Shown piece after piece: positions 61,560-64,000 of a stretch of DNA of 64,000 bases (positions are counted from its first letter, which is position 1; each line of letters begins with the position of its first letter). The translations under genes were made by a program, and so were the position numbers. Origin of the DNA: Streptomyces sp. TBY4 (GTDB lineage: Bacteria; Actinomycetota; Actinomycetes; Streptomycetales; Streptomycetaceae); the NCBI RefSeq assembly GCF_024213195.1, contig NZ_JANAVF010000011.1, positions 62,001 through 126,000 on the forward strand, given 5' to 3'. The notes beneath the pieces were generated by a model. That model saw nothing but the letters and a program-made list of their open reading frames with translations. It was not told the DNA's origin and did no database searches.

Positions 61560-62204
61560 ATGGCCAGCCCCAAGCCGGAGACCCTCGCCGCCTTCGAGGC
61601 CGCCAAGGGGTTCATGCCCGTGGGCGAAGGACTCGCCCTCTACGAGGCGGCCGCCTCGGCGGCGCGGCTCGGGCTGCCGCTCCTGGAGGTCGGGACCTAC
61701 TGCGGGCGCTCCACGATCCTGCTCGCCGACGCCGCCCGCGAGGCGGGGGTGAGCGTGCTCACCGTGGACCACCACCGGGGCAGCGAGGAGCAGCAGCCCG
61801 GCTGGGAGTACCACGACCCGAGCGTCGTGGACCCGGAGGTCGGGCTGATGGACACCCTGCCCACCTTCCGCCGGACCCTGCACAAGGCCGGCCTCGAGGA
61901 CCACGTCATCGCGATCGTCGGCCGCTCCCCGCAGGTGGCCGCGGCCTGGGGCGGCAAGCTCGGCCTGGTCTTCATCGACGGCGGCCACACCGACGAGCAC
62001 GCCACGGGCGACTACGAGGGCTGGGCCCCGCACCTCGCGGAGGGCGGCACGCTGGTGATCCACGACGTCTTCCCCGACCCGGCCGACGGCGGCCAGGCCC
62101 CGTACCGCGTCTACCTCCGCGCCCTGTCCTCGGGCGCCTTCGAGGAAATCTCGGTGACGGACTCCCTGCGCGTCCTGCGCAAAATCAGCCCCGCCGGCGT
62201 TTGA
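61560..62204 (+). CDS. Class I SAM-dependent methyltransferase-like protein
   Basis: A 214-residue protein with a class I methyltransferase fold: motif I LLEVGTYCGRST, then VLTVDHH and LVFIDGGHT, and VIHDVFPD. It resembles the methyltransferase_24/CmcI-like group. The ATG follows AGGAGG. The last codons (KISPAGV and the stop) are supplied by a dispersed intergenic repeat, so the native C-terminus may have been replaced. Substrate unknown. Confidence 0.82.
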   Translation: MASPKPETLAAFEAAKGFMPVGEGLALYEAAASAARLGLPLLEVGTYCGRSTILLADAAREAGVSVLTVDHHRGSEEQQPGWEYHDPSVVDPEVGLMDTLPTFRRTLHKAGLEDHVIAIVGRSPQVAAAWGGKLGLVFIDGGHTDEHATGDYEGWAPHLAEGGTLVIHDVFPDPADGGQAPYRVYLRALSSGAFEEISVTDSLRVLRKISPAGV

Positions 62205-62208
62205 GGCG
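62181..62208 (+). repeat. Dispersed repeat, copy D (overlaps the methyltransferase end)
   Basis: AAAATCAGCCCCGCCGGCGT followed by TTGAGGCG. Its TGA within TTGAGG is the stop codon of the methyltransferase gene. Confidence 0.85.
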
Positions 62209-62228
62209 ACCCCTCAGCCCCGCCGCCA

Positions 62229-62256
62229 AAAATCAGCCCCGCCGGCGTTTGAGGCG
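62229..62256 (+). repeat. Dispersed repeat, copy E
   Basis: Identical 28 bases to copy D, 48 bp further on, followed by a CCGGGGGC/GCCCCCGG hairpin (62264-62281) that may terminate transcription. Confidence 0.85.
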
Positions 62257-62411
62257 CGGGGGTCCGGGGGCTGGCCCCCGGCAACGGCGCCGCACCCGCA
62301 CACGGCGCTCGCTCTCGCGGGCCACCGGGCCGACGGGGCATATAACCTCACCGCGCCCCCGGATGGAGCAGGGTCCGTACACCCGGCCAAGGGCCGGTCT
62401 AGCATCGCCGC

Positions 62412-63398
62412 GTGCGCTACGACGAAAGCTCCCCGCCGCTCCCCGAGTCCTCGACGTCCATCAGTCCGGACCGGCCCTGGTACGCCCGCCGATCGACCCT
62501 GGTCGTCGCCGTGGCGGCGATCGCCCCGGCCTGCCTGGGCGGGTGGGTCCTGACCGAGGTGCTCGCCGGGGGCGCGGGCGACGACTCGCGGCCGCCCCGC
62601 ATCGTGATGCCGCTCTCGGCATCGGCGCCGGCCCCCTCCGCACCGGCGGCCCCGGCCCCCGCACCGGGCACGAGCGCCGCCCCGGCCGGGACCCCGAGCC
62701 CCACCGCCGCCAACGCCAACGCCCTCGCCGGCCGCACCGTCGTCATCGACCCCGGCCACAACACGGGCAACTTCAAGCACACCACCGAGATCAACCGCCA
62801 GGTGGACATCGGCACCAACCGCAAGGAGTGCGACACCACCGGCACGACCACCAACTCCGGCTACATGGAAGCCGAGTTCAGCATGGACGTGTCCCGCCGC
62901 CTGCGCACCGTCCTGGAGGCCAAGGGCCTCAAGGTGGTGTTCACCCACGAGGCCGGCAAGGAACGCCCCTTCGGCCCGTGCATCGACGAGCGCGCCCGCA
63001 TCGGCAACGAGGCCGCCGCCGACGCCGTGGTCTCCGTCCACGCGGACGGGGTCTCGGCCGGCAGCCGCGGTTTCCACGTCATCCTCCCCGCCAAGGTCAA
63101 GGGCGGCGGCGCCGACACCGCGAAGATCGTCGAACCCTCCCGGCAGCTCGGCGAGCGGATCGCCGGGAACTTCGCCCGGACCACCGGTTCCGCCCCCGCC
63201 AACTACCTGGGCAGCGGCACCGGATTGGTCGTCCGCGACGATCTGGGCGGACTGAACCTCTCGACCCGCCCCAAGGTGTTCGTCGAATGCGGCAACATGC
63301 GTGACGCCAAGGACGCGGCGCTGCTGTCGAGTCCGGAGTGGCGGCAGAAAGCGGCCCAGGGCATCGCGGACGGCATCGTCGGGTTCCTCGGCGGGTAG
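62412..63398 (+). CDS. Membrane-anchored N-acetylmuramoyl-L-alanine amidase
   Basis: A 328-residue protein: short cytoplasmic N-terminus, one transmembrane helix (about 28-52), a Pro/Ala-rich spacer (about 65-105) and an Amidase_3 domain (about 108-328). Zinc ligands are in IDPGHN, MEAEFS and SVHADG, and the catalytic Glu is in VFVECGNM. It cuts the amide between muramic acid and the stem peptide in cell-wall remodelling. The start is GTG without a strong ribosome-binding site. Confidence 0.9.
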   Translation: MRYDESSPPLPESSTSISPDRPWYARRSTLVVAVAAIAPACLGGWVLTEVLAGGAGDDSRPPRIVMPLSASAPAPSAPAAPAPAPGTSAAPAGTPSPTAANANALAGRTVVIDPGHNTGNFKHTTEINRQVDIGTNRKECDTTGTTTNSGYMEAEFSMDVSRRLRTVLEAKGLKVVFTHEAGKERPFGPCIDERARIGNEAAADAVVSVHADGVSAGSRGFHVILPAKVKGGGADTAKIVEPSRQLGERIAGNFARTTGSAPANYLGSGTGLVVRDDLGGLNLSTRPKVFVECGNMRDAKDAALLSSPEWRQKAAQGIADGIVGFLGG

Positions 63399-63548
63399 GG
63401 CCACCGGGACCGTCCTCCCGGACGGCCCGCAGCCCCGATCCTCTCGGCCGCGGCGAAGCTCCGTACCATGGTGCCGCCCGCCCCCCTGCGTCACGGCGGG
63501 CGCCCACGGCACCACGAGACGACCGAGACCGAGAAGGACACCTAAGAC

Positions 63549-64000
63549 GTGAACATCCGCTCCCTCACTCGAGGCGACGGCGTGGTGATCGGAGCAGCGG
63601 CGCTGCTGTTCATCGCCTCGTTCCTCGATTTCTATTCCGCGCCCGGCGTCGACGCACCGAGCGCATGGGACACCGACGTGTACCGCCTGGCGCTGCCGAG
63701 CATCTTCCTGCTCGCGTTCATCGCCGTCGGCCTGCTCGTCGCCGCCCGCCTCCAGCCCGCCGGGCGCCAGCTCCTGGGCCTGCCCTTCCAGGCCTGGGGC
63801 ACGGTGCTCTCCGTCGCGGCCGCCTGGTCCGCGCTCTGGGGGCTCATCACCTGCCCGACCGGGGCCGACCTCGGCGCGGGCGCCGTCATCGCCTTCCTCG
63901 CCACGGCGGCGCTGGCCGGCGTGACCCTCTTCGGCGCGAAGGTCCCGGCGCTCGCCGCGCAGCTCGTGCCGGACCCGAAGCCCGCCACCACCGCCGTCCC
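63549..64000 (+). CDS. Integral membrane protein, DUF5336-like (C-terminus cut off)
   Basis: An open frame from GTG 63549 to the window end (150 residues). Four hydrophobic segments (about 11-27, 48-68, 80-100, 108-130), with a LDFYSAPG outer loop after the first. Proteins of this layout are often annotated DUF5336; that identification is tentative. The C-terminus continues past the window. Confidence 0.65.
   Translation, partial: MNIRSLTRGDGVVIGAAALLFIASFLDFYSAPGVDAPSAWDTDVYRLALPSIFLLAFIAVGLLVAARLQPAGRQLLGLPFQAWGTVLSVAAAWSALWGLITCPTGADLGAGAVIAFLATAALAGVTLFGAKVPALAAQLVPDPKPATTAV

Overview
This window is high-GC actinobacterial chromosome, almost certainly Streptomyces. The coding GC is very high, GTG/TTG starts are common and stop/start overlaps (ATGA, TGATG) are frequent. 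Typical families include an EfeUOB iron system, an Rsm22 protein, an actinobacterial Nif3/zinc-ribbon/RNase H-phosphatase operon, class A RNase P RNA, PASTA-less Ser/Thr kinases, DNRLRE/RHS secreted giants and many TetR/MerR/AraC/LysR regulators. No rRNA, tRNA or CRISPR array was seen. The first gene (a heme/iron permease) and the last (a membrane protein) run off the window.

Layout: 0-5 kb is iron uptake (FecCD permease and ATPase, then efeO-efeB-efeU behind two iron-box-like sites). 5-12.3 kb is mixed metabolism: GNAT, PhzF and SDR in one minus-strand run, a Bcr/CflA pump, Rsm22, dimethylarginine hydrolase with a divergent TetR, and a primase-polymerase domain protein. 12.25-13.08 kb is non-coding and repeat-rich. 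13-16.5 kb holds YaaA, an RNB ribonuclease and an AraC regulator. 16.5-20.2 kb is a four-gene cassette (XRE regulator, ImmA/IrrE metallopeptidase, 7-TM MAB_1171c-type protein, PAP2-like membrane protein) behind repeated palindromes. 20.3-25.6 kb has a MerR/membrane-protein pair, rnpB and the Nif3 operon. 25.7-33 kb has a kinase-TPR protein, an iron-box-controlled siderophore-binding lipoprotein, an IscB RNA-guided nuclease gene with its putative omega-RNA, a hypothetical protein and a HAD hydrolase.

33-45 kb is lipid/steroid-type beta-oxidation: SDR, zinc alcohol dehydrogenase and MaoC hydratase in one run, and an SCP-x-type thiolase with a double acyl-CoA dehydrogenase in another. Both runs carry sites matching the KstR operator TNNAACNNGTTNNA. 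A P450, an amidohydrolase and a secreted phosphodiester glycosidase-like protein lie between them. 45-59 kb is a surface/competition region: a lipoprotein, a transmembrane kinase, a 2142-residue RHS protein ending in an Ala/Lys helical repeat and a variable basic tip, a small acidic candidate immunity protein, and a secreted DNRLRE protein with three C-terminal modules. 59-64 kb holds a GATase, LysR, a TetR with a perfect operator and a partner membrane protein, a methyltransferase, an amidase and a partial membrane protein.

The strongest candidates for something new are the XRE/ImmA/7-TM/PAP2-like cassette with its CTA-N6-TAG boxes, the IscB locus whose stop codon overlaps the start of a host gene, and the RHS tip/immunity pair. 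All functional assignments come from reading motifs by eye; no database search was run.
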